Shown: positions 15,028 to 22,566 of the stretch, one piece after another
Position numbering within the stretch: position 1 is the stretch's first letter
Layout: each line of letters opens with the position of its first letter
Source: Sutterella sp047777475
GTDB taxonomy: Bacteria; Pseudomonadota; Gammaproteobacteria; Burkholderiales; Burkholderiaceae_F
DNA: 64,000 nt
Assembly: GCA_047777475.1 (NCBI GenBank)
Contig: JBKEET010000008.1
Location: forward strand, 1 to 64,000
Reading direction: 5' to 3'
Program-made: the position numbers and the translations under genes
The notes under the pieces: model-generated
The model's input: the letters and a program-made list of their open reading frames with translations, nothing else
What the model was told of the DNA's origin: nothing
Database searches by the model: none

Positions 15028-17430
15028 TTGGGAACGGCAAAATACCTGTCGGAAGAAGACACTAAAGCTAGGTACATCACCCCCGCGTTGACCGGAAAGG
15101 GCTGGAAGGCCGAGGACATGCTGTTCGAGTACAGCCTGCGCGCGGACCGCATGCAGATCGTCCCCGGCACCAACGAGGCTAAGAGCATCCCTCCCGACGA
15201 TTCCCGGAACCGTCCCGACTACATCCTCCTGCACGGCAACAACCGACCTATTGCTGTGATCGAAGCGAAGCGCTTCGGCAAGTCGGCGCAGGACGGTATA
15301 GATCAGGCCGCACGGTACGCTGCAACGCTTGACGTACCCTTCGCCTTCGCTTCGGCCGGAGAAGAGTTCATCAAAGCCACGCTCTACCCGACTTACAGCG
15401 TCGAGCACCTGAGGCTTGATGAGTTCCCCTCGCCCGAAGAACTGTGGGGCGAGTGGTGCGACGCCCGCGGAATCCCTAATAACGGCGAAGCTCGGCGCCG
15501 AGAGGAGAATTCCCTCTATTACACGTCGACCGACGGCCGAAAGCCCCGCTACTACCAGATGGTGGCGATTAACCGCACTGTCGACGCCGTGCTGTCAGGA
15601 AAACGACGGCGCGTACTCCTTGTCATGGCGACCGGGACCGGCAAGACCTTTGTTTCCTTCCAGATCATCTGGCGGCTGCTGAAGGCCAAGGCTGCGCGGC
15701 GAGTGCTGTACCTCGCCGACCGCAACCAGCTTATCGATCAGGCGATCGACAAGACCTTCACGCCTTTCGGGAACACCGTCCGGAAAATCACCCGCGGAAC
15801 GATCGATACCGGCGCCGCAGTCTACATGGGGCTTTACCAGCAGCTGAAGAAAAGCAATCGAGGCGTCGAGGAAGAGGACAAGGACGCCGATTCCACGCTT
15901 GACGTCTTCAAGCAGGTCCCTCGCAACTTCTTCGACCTTGTGGTTGTCGACGAGTGCCACAGGGGCAGCGCACGCGAGGAAAGCTCATGGCGGGAAATCC
16001 TCGAATACTTCAGCAGCGCCGTGCAAATCGGCCTGACGGCCACTCCGAACAAGAAGGACGGTGCCGACAACGCTGCCTACTTCGGGGACCCCATCTACAC
16101 CTACACCCTGAAGCAGGGCATCGAGGACGGGTTCCTCGCGCCATACAAAGTGGTGAACATCGTCTTCGACAAGGACAAGACCGGCTGGACCCCCCGCGAG
16201 GGTGAGGTTGACGACAACGGGCAGCTGATCCCGCAGCGCACGTACACCCTTTCCGACTTCGGCACCCGAATCGAAATTCGAAACCGTACGCATGCGGTCG
16301 CCGAAACCGTCACGAAGTACCTTGAGCATATCGGGCGGATGTCCCGGACCATCATTTTTTGCACGACGCAGCACCACGCTGGGGTCATGCTCGAGGAAAT
16401 GCGCTCGCTTAACCGCGACATGATGACCGCGAATCCGCTCTGGGCCGTCCGGATGACCGCAAACGACGAAGAGGGCGTAAAGCAGCTGAAAAACTTCACC
16501 TCCCCGAAGAAGGCCTACCCCGTCGTAGCCACTACGAGCAAGCTGCTGACGACCGGCGTGGACGCGACGACGGTCAAGCTCATCGTGCTTGACGCTCCGA
16601 TCCGTTCGATGACGGAGTTCAAGCAGATCATCGGGCGCGGCACCCGCCTCGACCGAAACCACGGGAAAACGTTCTTCACGATCCTCGACTTCCGGGGGGT
16701 AACCGCTCTTTTCAACGATGCCGACTTCGACGGGCCCGTGGAATCGACAGACTGGAACCCAGATCAGGCGGACCCGCCCGCGGGCGAGGGCGAGCAGAAC
16801 AAGAAGTCCCACCCGCATCCGGAGCCTCCGGAACCGAAGCTGCTCCCTTCAGACGACGCGCACCAGATTTACGAAGTGCATGACGTCGATATCCGGGTGG
16901 ATTCGCAGCTGGTCCAGTATCTCGATGGGAACGGCAAGCTCATCACGGAAAAGCTGATCGACTACACGCGGCGCAACCTTCTGCAGCTCTTCGATACGAA
17001 AGACAAGTTCCTCGAAGTCTGGAACGGCGCCGAGGAGAAGAAGGAAATCGACCGGGTGCTGCTGGAAAACGGCATTTTCCTCGACGAGCTGCGCAAGAAC
17101 CTCCACATGCCCGACGCGGATGAGTTCGACATCATCTGCTATCTCGCGTACGGAGAGAAGCACATTTTCCCGCGCAGCCTCCGAGCGAAGCGGGTAAAGG
17201 ACGGGACGCTGCTCGGCCAATACCAAGGCGCCGCCAAGAAGGTCATGGAGAAGCTCCTAGACCTGTACGCACGGCAGGGAGTTTCCCAGATCGAAAGCGT
17301 CGAGGTACTGAAGAACCCCATTTTCAGCGACGACGGAGGAATCGTGAAGATCTTCCGCGCCTTTGGAGGCCGGAACGGGTACCTCAAGTCAGTCAAGCGG
17401 CTGGTAAGCAGCATCTACTCACCAAATTAA
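15028..17430 (+). CDS. hsdR: Type I restriction enzyme R subunit (HsdR, EcoEI-like)
   Basis: About 800 residues. The N-terminal nuclease domain begins YLSEEDTKARYITPAL and contains the PD-(D/E)xK-type pattern around RPDYILLHGN and IAVIEAKRFGKS. Motor motifs follow: Walker A in VMATGTGKTF (about residue 200), the DEAD-type box VVDECHRGS (about 307), and the GRGTRLDRNHGKTFFTILDF C-terminal motor region. With HsdM and HsdS it translocates and cleaves unmodified DNA. The start is uncertain: ATGs at 14992 and 15004 are possible, but a TTG at 15028 has AGGGGG six bases upstream and opens nearest the family N-terminus. The 237 bases between int and this gene hold an imperfect T-rich palindrome just past the int stop and no other gene. 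Confidence 0.9.
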   Translation: MGTAKYLSEEDTKARYITPALTGKGWKAEDMLFEYSLRADRMQIVPGTNEAKSIPPDDSRNRPDYILLHGNNRPIAVIEAKRFGKSAQDGIDQAARYAATLDVPFAFASAGEEFIKATLYPTYSVEHLRLDEFPSPEELWGEWCDARGIPNNGEARRREENSLYYTSTDGRKPRYYQMVAINRTVDAVLSGKRRRVLLVMATGTGKTFVSFQIIWRLLKAKAARRVLYLADRNQLIDQAIDKTFTPFGNTVRKITRGTIDTGAAVYMGLYQQLKKSNRGVEEEDKDADSTLDVFKQVPRNFFDLVVVDECHRGSAREESSWREILEYFSSAVQIGLTATPNKKDGADNAAYFGDPIYTYTLKQGIEDGFLAPYKVVNIVFDKDKTGWTPREGEVDDNGQLIPQRTYTLSDFGTRIEIRNRTHAVAETVTKYLEHIGRMSRTIIFCTTQHHAGVMLEEMRSLNRDMMTANPLWAVRMTANDEEGVKQLKNFTSPKKAYPVVATTSKLLTTGVDATTVKLIVLDAPIRSMTEFKQIIGRGTRLDRNHGKTFFTILDFRGVTALFNDADFDGPVESTDWNPDQADPPAGEGEQNKKSHPHPEPPEPKLLPSDDAHQIYEVHDVDIRVDSQLVQYLDGNGKLITEKLIDYTRRNLLQLFDTKDKFLEVWNGAEEKKEIDRVLLENGIFLDELRKNLHMPDADEFDIICYLAYGEKHIFPRSLRAKRVKDGTLLGQYQGAAKKVMEKLLDLYARQGVSQIESVEVLKNPIFSDDGGIVKIFRAFGGRNGYLKSVKRLVSSIYSPN

Positions 17431-17451
17431 AGGCATATCTTAGGAGCAGGC

Positions 17452-18942
17452 ATGGCAACCAATCTTGGGCTTGGAAACTTCGTCAAGAGGATTCAAAACA
17501 CCATGCGGCAGGACGCCGGCGTAAGCGGCGACGCCCAGCGCATCGAGCAGCTGACGTGGATGCTTTTCCTCAAGGCCTACGACGACCGCGAGCAGGAGTG
17601 GGAAGCCCTCGACCCGTCCTACCAGTCAATCATCCCGGAGCAGTTCCGCTGGCATAACTGGGCCCTGACGGGGGTTACCGAAGACGGGCGAATCGGCGAT
17701 GAGCTTCGGAACTTCATCGATAACGAGCTTTTTCCGGCCCTCCAAGCCCTGCCAGTCACTCCGGAAACGCCGCGTCGCAAGAGCGTGGTTCGGGACGTCT
17801 TTCAAGAAGTGCACAACTACATGAAGGACGGTTCCCTCATTTTCGAGGTCGCGAAGACCTTGAACGAAATCGACTTCACGGATCCCGAGCAGACAAAGAA
17901 CTTCGGGAACGTCTACGAGGCCATCCTGCATGACCTGCAAAGCGCCGGCAACGCCGGCGAGTACTACACGCCCAGAATCCTGACGAACTTCATGGCCGAG
18001 CACGTCGACTTGAAGCTTGGGGACCGGGTGGCCGACCTCGCGTGCGGCACCGCCGGCTTTCTCGTTTCGGCCATGAATGTGCTACGTCGGCAGGCAAAGA
18101 CCAACGAAGACCGCGACCAGATCGACAACAGGACGATTTACGGCGTCGAGAAAAAGCCGCTGCCCTACCTGCTCGCCTGCACGAACTTGATCCTCGAAGG
18201 CATCGTCAACCCGAACATCGACCACAGGAATTCGCTCATCAACGACCTCGACAACAGCCCCTTCGAGCAAAAGGAGCTGGCGGACGTGATTCTCATGAAT
18301 CCCCCGTACGGCGGGACCGAAAAGACGACCATCCAGAACAACTTCCCGGCCGACCTGAAGAGCTCCGAAACCGCCGACCTGTTCCTCGTGCTGATGATGG
18401 AACGGCTGAAGACGAACGGCCGGGCGGCCGTGATTGTCCCCGACGGGCTGCTGTTCGGCACCGGCAACAAGACCGAGATCAAAAAGAAACTCCTCCGGGA
18501 ATTCAACCTGCACACCGTCGTGCGGCTGCCCGAAGGCATCTTCGCCCCCTACACCTCGATCCGGACGAACATCCTGTTTTTCGACCGGACGCACCCGACG
18601 GAGCAGACATGGTTCTACCGCGTCGATACTCCCGAAGGCGTTGAGCGCTTCTCGAAGACCCGCCCCGCGACCAAGGAAAGCCTCGCAGGGCTCGAAAAGT
18701 GGTGGGGGGACAGGAAGCCGATCACGAAGGACGGCGCCGACAAGGCTCGCCTCTACACCGTGAAGGAAATCGAGACCAATGGCTTCAACCTCGACCTCTG
18801 CAGTTACGCGAAACCCGAGGAGGACACTCGGACCCCCGAAGAAATCCTCGACGGCTACTGCGAGGAGTGGCGAAAGTGCCGATCCGAGGCGGACGCCGCG
18901 TTTGCCGAAATCCGTAAGGTGCTCGCGCAGGGAGGCAACTGA
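17452..18942 (+). CDS. hsdM: Type I restriction-modification DNA methyltransferase (HsdM)
   Basis: 496 residues. The N-terminal HsdM domain (NTMRQDAGVSGDAQRIEQLTWMLFLKAYDDRE) is followed by the N6-adenine methyltransferase domain with SAM motif ADLACGTAGFLVSAM near residue 196 and the catalytic NPPYGG motif near residue 283. It methylates adenine in the sequence chosen by HsdS and is also needed for restriction. AGGAG stands 7 bases before the ATG. It overlaps hsdS by one base (ATGA), implying translational coupling. Confidence 0.95.
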   Translation: MATNLGLGNFVKRIQNTMRQDAGVSGDAQRIEQLTWMLFLKAYDDREQEWEALDPSYQSIIPEQFRWHNWALTGVTEDGRIGDELRNFIDNELFPALQALPVTPETPRRKSVVRDVFQEVHNYMKDGSLIFEVAKTLNEIDFTDPEQTKNFGNVYEAILHDLQSAGNAGEYYTPRILTNFMAEHVDLKLGDRVADLACGTAGFLVSAMNVLRRQAKTNEDRDQIDNRTIYGVEKKPLPYLLACTNLILEGIVNPNIDHRNSLINDLDNSPFEQKELADVILMNPPYGGTEKTTIQNNFPADLKSSETADLFLVLMMERLKTNGRAAVIVPDGLLFGTGNKTEIKKKLLREFNLHTVVRLPEGIFAPYTSIRTNILFFDRTHPTEQTWFYRVDTPEGVERFSKTRPATKESLAGLEKWWGDRKPITKDGADKARLYTVKEIETNGFNLDLCSYAKPEEDTRTPEEILDGYCEEWRKCRSEADAAFAEIRKVLAQGGN

Positions 18943-20252
18943 TGAACATCGAAGCCGTAAAGAGCGCCCTCATCAGCCTTGCTATTCGCGGCAAGCTGGC
19001 GCCGCAGCGCGACGACGAGCCCGCGGTCGAGCAGATCGGCGAGGCGCCTGAGGAGGCGCCGTTCGAGATACCTGCGAAGTGGAAGTGGGTAAGGCTCGAC
19101 GCTATTGCCTGCTTGCATAACGGGCGCGCTTATAAAAAGGAAGAACTGCTGGAGGAAAACGCAAGGGACAGAACGCCCGTTCTACGCGTTGGGAATTTTT
19201 TCACCTCCAACAACTGGTTTTACTCAGACCTGACCCTCGAAGAGGACAAATACTGCGATGCCGGAGATTTGCTTTATGCGTGGTCGGCTTCGTTCGGCCC
19301 ACGGGTATGGGAAGGTCCTAGATGCATCTACCACTATCACATTTGGAAAATCACCTTCGAGCATGCCGTAGTAACCAAACAATGGCTGTTTTATTGGCTA
19401 GAGGCAGTAACGCAAAAGCTAAAGGAATCCAGCCATGGGGCTGTTATGCCTCACATTACCAAAGCTGATACTGAGAAAAGATGGGTTCCCCTCCCGCCGC
19501 TCGCCGAGCAGCGTCGCATCGTCGCGAAGCTCGAAGAGCTGCTGGAGCCGCTGTCCCGCGTGCAGGAGCGCCTTGGCAACTTGACGCACGACTTCCCGGA
19601 GAAGTTCAAGGCTGCGGTGCTGCAGAAGGCCATACAAGGCAAGCTGGTGCCGCAGCGCGATGACGAGCCCGCGGTCGAGCAACTTGGCGAGGCGCCAAAG
19701 GTGGCGCCGTTCGAGATCCCGGCGAAGTGGAAGTGGTGCAAGATAGGCACTTGCATTGAAATTGCACCCAAAATTGAGGCACCTTCTGACTTGCCCGTGT
19801 CTTTCATACCCATGACAGATTTGGCAGCAGGCTTTGTTAACTCGATTCAAAAGAATCAAGTTAAAACTTGGGGAGTTGCCAAAAAAGGATTCAGTCGTTT
19901 TAAAAACAATGATGTGCTTTTGGCAAAAATAACACCATGTTTTCAAAATAGAAAATCCGCTGTTGCCGAAAAACTAACAAACGGAATCGGGACGGGGAGT
20001 ACCGAATTTCTTGTCCTGCGAAGCAAAAACTTCGACCCCAAATTTCTCTTGGGTTTTCTAAAGAGCTCTTTCTTCATTCACTACGGAATCCAAAATCTCA
20101 AGGGCACCGCAGGGCAGCAACGATTAAGCACTCCTGCTCTAAAGCAATGCCCGATCCCCCTCCCGCCACTCGCCGAGCAGCACCGCATCGTCGCGAAGGT
20201 GGAGCAGCTGTTCTCTCAGGTGGACGAGCTGACCGCTCGCCTGTCTTCTTAA
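18942..20252 (+). CDS. hsdS: Type I restriction specificity subunit (HsdS)
   Basis: 436 residues with two target-recognition domains separated by conserved repeats. An approximately 33-residue segment containing PQRDDEPAVEQ and FEIPAKWKW occurs near residue 17 and again near residue 233. Each recognition domain ends with PLPPLAEQ-RIVAK and a helix that acts as spacer. The variable domains (about 19090-19480 and 19740-20150) are more AT-rich than the surrounding repeats, especially the second, as expected if recognition domains are exchanged horizontally. Each domain reads one half of a bipartite target; the target cannot be predicted by eye. Confidence 0.93.
   Translation: MNIEAVKSALISLAIRGKLAPQRDDEPAVEQIGEAPEEAPFEIPAKWKWVRLDAIACLHNGRAYKKEELLEENARDRTPVLRVGNFFTSNNWFYSDLTLEEDKYCDAGDLLYAWSASFGPRVWEGPRCIYHYHIWKITFEHAVVTKQWLFYWLEAVTQKLKESSHGAVMPHITKADTEKRWVPLPPLAEQRRIVAKLEELLEPLSRVQERLGNLTHDFPEKFKAAVLQKAIQGKLVPQRDDEPAVEQLGEAPKVAPFEIPAKWKWCKIGTCIEIAPKIEAPSDLPVSFIPMTDLAAGFVNSIQKNQVKTWGVAKKGFSRFKNNDVLLAKITPCFQNRKSAVAEKLTNGIGTGSTEFLVLRSKNFDPKFLLGFLKSSFFIHYGIQNLKGTAGQQRLSTPALKQCPIPLPPLAEQHRIVAKVEQLFSQVDELTARLSS
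18990..19088 (+). repeat. First copy of the hsdS conserved repeat
   Basis: About 99 bases, closely matching 19638-19736 in direct orientation. It encodes the conserved region before the first recognition domain and offers homology for swapping or duplicating recognition domains. Confidence 0.85.
19638..19736 (+). repeat. Second copy of the hsdS conserved repeat
   Basis: Direct repeat of 18990-19088, encoding the conserved region before the second recognition domain. A further shorter repeat pair lies at about 19491-19544 and 20160-20213 (the PLPPLAEQ segments). Confidence 0.85.
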
Positions 20253-20271
20253 ACCATCCGAAAGGAGGCCT

Positions 20272-21465
20272 ATGGCAACTTTTGTTCTGGACAGCTTCTG
20301 CAGGAAAATCCCCGACGACGTCTTGCGTCAAGCCCTAGCGAAATACGACGTCAACGATGCCAACTTGGCAGCCTTGCGCTCGGCCGACAAGTGCTCGGAC
20401 GAATGGGAGCGATTGAGGACAGCGCATCCGGAACTGAAAAAACTTCAAGTCGTCTTCCATGAAATTAACGGCTTTCGAGAAGAGGCCGGGGAAACGGCCT
20501 TGCAGGCCTCGATCATCGGACCGCGCCCAGACTGGCTGCCCATCGACCGCGTCGCAGGGATTCAGGGGGTCATGCTTTCGGTTTTCAACCATGACTCCTA
20601 TCTTTATCAACGGACATGCACCCGCTATCTGATCGATTCGACCCGAGCCAAGGGCTGGAAGCAGTACTCCGGTATTTGGAAACAGACGGTCAATTCGTCC
20701 GAGGCCGCTCGCAGCCTCCTCGCCGAGGACATCCGGAAGATCCTTGCTAGGCAAATGCGCGGGCGCTACTGCCGCGTCGCCGCATACGACTCCACGAACC
20801 AGAACAGCATCCTTGTCGCGACTTTCTCAGACTTCTTGGAATCATCTGAGGAATGGACAACGGACGGCGACATACAGCAATATGCACGCAGGCCGGTCCG
20901 ACGCCTAGCCTTCATCTACAACCCGGAAGCGGGAACCCTCCGCGTCAACGTCGAGGGCTTCGGGAAAGTGGGCTTAACGCTTCACGACGCCTTCTGCCGC
21001 GACATCCTCGGCATGCCGGGGCTGCCGAAGGAGGCACCCCAGTCAAACTTCCACATCAGGCAGCTGCTGCAGGCAACGCCGCCCAACTTCGTCCTCGACC
21101 CTACTGGGCCGATACAGTCCTTCGTGCTCTCGGAGCTCAAGTTCTCCGATCCTCGGAACCCGAGCACAAAAATCAACATCGTCGCCCCCAAGAACAAGGA
21201 CGGGATGGTCGACCTGTACAGGCAGCTGGCGCTGCTGTTCAAGGGCCGGGAAGGCTTCCTGCGGCTCTTCTCGGCCGTCTTTTACATGAAGTACCAGCTG
21301 CCCGGACGACCGCCTAGAACGCGCCGGATCCGGCTCGAGGAGGGGCCCATGCAGCGCATCGACAGCGACCCGTCGGACGAAGCCCTGCACGAGCTGTTGA
21401 TCGAAAACGGGCTTGAGGAGCCGCCGCAGGACGCCGAGGCGGAGTATGCCGAAGAAACCAACTGA
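20272..21465 (+). CDS. Unrecognised protein A of the R-M operon
   Basis: 397 residues, starting MATFVLDSFCRKIPDD, with a very strong AAAGGAGG site and only 19 bases after hsdS, so almost certainly on the hsd transcript. I recognise no family, Walker motif, nuclease motif, signal peptide or membrane segment. Visible features: an N-terminal helical part, a central region with alternating strands (RYCRVAAYDS; SILVATFSDF; RRLAFIYNPEAGTLRVNVEG), and an acidic tail. It overlaps the next gene by 20 bases, so the two are probably made together. An accessory or partner role to the restriction system is inferred from position only. Confidence 0.8.
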   Translation: MATFVLDSFCRKIPDDVLRQALAKYDVNDANLAALRSADKCSDEWERLRTAHPELKKLQVVFHEINGFREEAGETALQASIIGPRPDWLPIDRVAGIQGVMLSVFNHDSYLYQRTCTRYLIDSTRAKGWKQYSGIWKQTVNSSEAARSLLAEDIRKILARQMRGRYCRVAAYDSTNQNSILVATFSDFLESSEEWTTDGDIQQYARRPVRRLAFIYNPEAGTLRVNVEGFGKVGLTLHDAFCRDILGMPGLPKEAPQSNFHIRQLLQATPPNFVLDPTGPIQSFVLSELKFSDPRNPSTKINIVAPKNKDGMVDLYRQLALLFKGREGFLRLFSAVFYMKYQLPGRPPRTRRIRLEEGPMQRIDSDPSDEALHELLIENGLEEPPQDAEAEYAEETN

Positions 21466-22204
21466 CGCGCTGTTGTCGTTTCTCTTCCATGACATTGACG
21501 ACCTGACCTCGCCCCACCCCCTGCTGCTTAACCGGCTGACGTCGGAATTCGGCAAGGCCAAGGTCCACGCCCTCCTCGAGCAGAAATTATTAAAGCTCGC
21601 GGGCTACCAAACTACCTTCGAGTGCCCCGAAGACTGCCCCGAGCGCTGCGTGCTTGCCGTCGAGCGCGACGCGGACGGGAACCTGTTCGGATACTGCGGC
21701 CGCGAGGACATGGCCGCGATCCCCATCGCCAAAGATGACCTCAAGGCCTGCGTTCTGGATTTCCTTTCGATCGCCGACTTCGTCGCCCACACCCTCGGAC
21801 GCGAGCCCCAGCGCAACGAAACTCCCGGCCAGTTCCTCGCGTGCTATCTCAAGGGCGGCGGGCTCAGAATCGAGGCCGGGGCGCCGGTAACCCTCTGCAT
21901 CGATGACAACAAGTGCGCACTGGCGGAGGCCCTTGCTTGGACCGGGACGCGCTTCACAGTGCTGGCGGAAGAAGTCTGGAACTTAGCTCCGGCCACAAGA
22001 GGTACCGAAGAGCCCACGGAGGAGCGATACGCCCGATACTACAGGCGTTTCGAGGAATTAAAAAAGCAGTTTCCGAAAATGGAAGACCGCTACAAGTACA
22101 TGGCGCAGGAAAACGGCGAAAGCCCGAGCAACGTCCGACGGATCGTCACAGCCGAAAGGAAGCGACGCGAGAAACGCAGGTATAGCAAAAATTCAAAAAA
22201 TTAA
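21446..22204 (+). CDS. Unrecognised protein B with a Cys cluster and basic helical tail
   Basis: 252 residues. The ATG at 21446 lies inside the 3' end of the preceding gene with a purine-rich site just before it. A cluster C-x3-C-x3-C followed about 17 residues later by YCG (in the FECPEDCPERCVLAVE region, about residues 54-80) looks like a small zinc-binding module. The last 50 residues are strongly basic and helical (RRFEELKKQFPKMEDRYKYM, then SNVRRIVTAERKRREKRR) and could bind nucleic acid. No family recognised. Translational overlap with protein A suggests a two-component module. No terminator-like hairpin with a T run is evident before the next promoter region. Confidence 0.8.
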   Translation: MPKKPTDALLSFLFHDIDDLTSPHPLLLNRLTSEFGKAKVHALLEQKLLKLAGYQTTFECPEDCPERCVLAVERDADGNLFGYCGREDMAAIPIAKDDLKACVLDFLSIADFVAHTLGREPQRNETPGQFLACYLKGGGLRIEAGAPVTLCIDDNKCALAEALAWTGTRFTVLAEEVWNLAPATRGTEEPTEERYARYYRRFEELKKQFPKMEDRYKYMAQENGESPSNVRRIVTAERKRREKRRYSKNSKN

Positions 22205-22233
22205 ATACAAAACAATAAGTTAAAAATAATATT

Positions 22234-22264
22234 TTGCCATATTGACTTGCCATAGTATGGCAAG
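22234..22264. promoter_or_regulatory. Operator upstream of the AlpA-type regulator
   Basis: A perfect 9 bp inverted repeat with a 1-base centre, CTTGCCATAGTATGGCAAG (22246-22264), with an extra half-site TTGCCATA at 22234-22241. The stretch is AT-rich and contains TTGACT at 22242-22247 as a possible -35. The 8-mer TAGTATGG here (22253-22260) also occurs in the integrase-end sites. A second small palindrome, ACTCC-TAA-GGAGT, covers the ribosome site of the next gene. Confidence 0.7.
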
Positions 22265-22305
22265 AGCTCAATTGGGTCATCACTTAACAACTCCTAAGGA
22301 GTCTC

Positions 22306-22566
22306 ATGATGACCTACAAGTTCATCCGAGCTAAAGAAGCTCAGGCCACCACCGGCCTTCCTCGGTCGACCTTCTACCACTACATCGCCGAAGGGCTGCT
22401 CCCGCCGCCCGTCCGCCTCGGCCTCCGTTCCGTCGCTTGGCCTGCAAGTGAAATCGATGCCATCAATCTCGCCCGTATCGCAGGCAAAAGCGAAGACGAA
22501 ATCCGTGAGCTGGTGCGCAATCAGATCGCCGCACGGGAAGCCCTCGCCGCAGGAGGTGCTGCATGA
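22306..22566 (+). CDS. alpA: AlpA-type helix-turn-helix regulator
   Basis: 86 residues from this ATG, or 85 from the ATG at 22309, which is better spaced from AAGGAG at 22296-22301. The sequence KFIRAKEAQATTGLPRSTFYHYIAEGLLPPPVRLG, followed by SVAWPASEIDAINLAR, is the typical AlpA/Vis winged-helix (MerR-like) pattern. In P4 and CP4-57 such proteins act as excisionase and as regulators of the replication and integrase genes. It is coupled to the replication gene through an ATGA overlap and preceded by a palindromic operator. Confidence 0.88.
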   Translation: MMTYKFIRAKEAQATTGLPRSTFYHYIAEGLLPPPVRLGLRSVAWPASEIDAINLARIAGKSEDEIRELVRNQIAAREALAAGGAA

